Assembly (NCBI RefSeq): GCF_003286915.1
Contig: NZ_QMFY01000001.1
Coordinates: 1-64,000, forward strand
DNA length: 64,000 bases
Direction: 5' to 3'
DNA from: Pseudochryseolinea flava
GTDB lineage: Bacteria > Bacteroidota > Bacteroidia > Cytophagales > Cyclobacteriaceae
Numbering within the stretch: the first letter of the stretch is position 1; each line of letters starts with the position of its first letter. The translations under genes were made by a program, and so were the position numbers. Positions 63,882 to 64,000 of the stretch are shown here, one piece after another. Below the pieces are notes generated by a model. That model did not search any database. It was not told the DNA's origin and saw only the letters and a list, made by a program, of their open reading frames with translations.

Positions 63882-64000
63882 CACGCCTATGAAAAAAATT
63901 TACAATCGTAATGATTACAATTATGGTGTGCAGCAACGGTGAAGGAGATCGTCGCGGTATAAGAATATCGAAACCGTGTAATGAACCGAATGAACTCGCG

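Noticed and set aside
1-64000. CRISPR arrays, tRNA and rRNA genes
   Set aside because: No regularly spaced repeats and no tRNA- or rRNA-like segments were noticed; a covariance-model scan would be needed for certainty.

Overview
The window comes from a bacterium of the phylum Bacteroidota, most likely a soil or sediment member of the Cytophagales (family knowledge plus inference, not a database match). The evidence is SusC/SusD pairs, a hybrid two-component system, TonB receptors with carboxypeptidase-regulatory-like N-termini, a clade II (lipoprotein-type) nitrous oxide reductase, and promoters with the Bacteroidota -7 element TAnnTTTG and little Shine-Dalgarno signal. No rRNA, tRNA or CRISPR array was seen.

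Layout. 1-6.3 kb: the 3' end of an IS transposase, a 1.2 kb gene-free stretch of low-complexity repeats, a secreted protein of unknown role, and housekeeping or accessory genes (RibD-like reductase, XRE regulator with a DUF4870 domain, serine hydrolase). 6.4-10.5 kb: an operon of a small Cys-containing membrane protein, a TonB-dependent receptor and a BNR/sialidase-like lipoprotein. 10.5-29 kb: an anaerobic nitrogen-oxide island. It holds ScdA/RIC (repair of NO-damaged Fe-S proteins), monomeric B12-dependent ribonucleotide reductase, a Crp/Fnr regulator, a DGC-like protein, a large unrecognised protein, a group III truncated hemoglobin, a fasciclin lipoprotein, the nos operon (cytochrome c, nosZ, a membrane-NosL fusion, nosD, nosF, nosY), two multi-pass membrane proteins with conserved histidines, a CoA-transferase, a phosphoribosyltransferase and a PNPOx-like flavoprotein. 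29-38.5 kb: mixed regulators and oxidoreductases, including three complete AraC proteins and one AraC fragment. 38.8-60.5 kb: a xylan-utilisation locus with the order of the known xusABCDE-xyn10A core, plus a GH43 and a GH29 enzyme and an HTCS sensor-regulator. 60.5-64 kb: gene remnants, apparently an eroded polymorphic toxin/immunity locus, including an exact 133-bp copy of part of the GH29 gene.

How it fits together. Six promoters in the nitrogen-oxide part, including the one before the TonB receptor operon, carry the palindrome (A/G/C)TGA-N6-TCAT. In five of them its centre lies exactly 29.5 nt, and in the nosZ promoter 30.5 nt, before the first base of a TAnnTTTG-like -7 box. This is the geometry of a class II Crp/Fnr activator centred near -41.5. 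The only Crp/Fnr gene in the window has such a site itself, so it is probably autoregulated and the regulator of the set. The TonB receptor operon being in this set suggests, as inference, that it brings in copper for NosZ, as OprC/NosA does in pseudomonads. No nitrite or NO reductase is seen in the window, so the cell may be an N2O consumer with NO-defence genes.

The xylan locus reads as a surface system: xylan is bound and imported by two SusC/D pairs and a XusE-like lipoprotein, cut by a GH10 xylanase with CBMs inserted in its catalytic domain, trimmed by GH43 and GH29 enzymes, and sensed by the HTCS.
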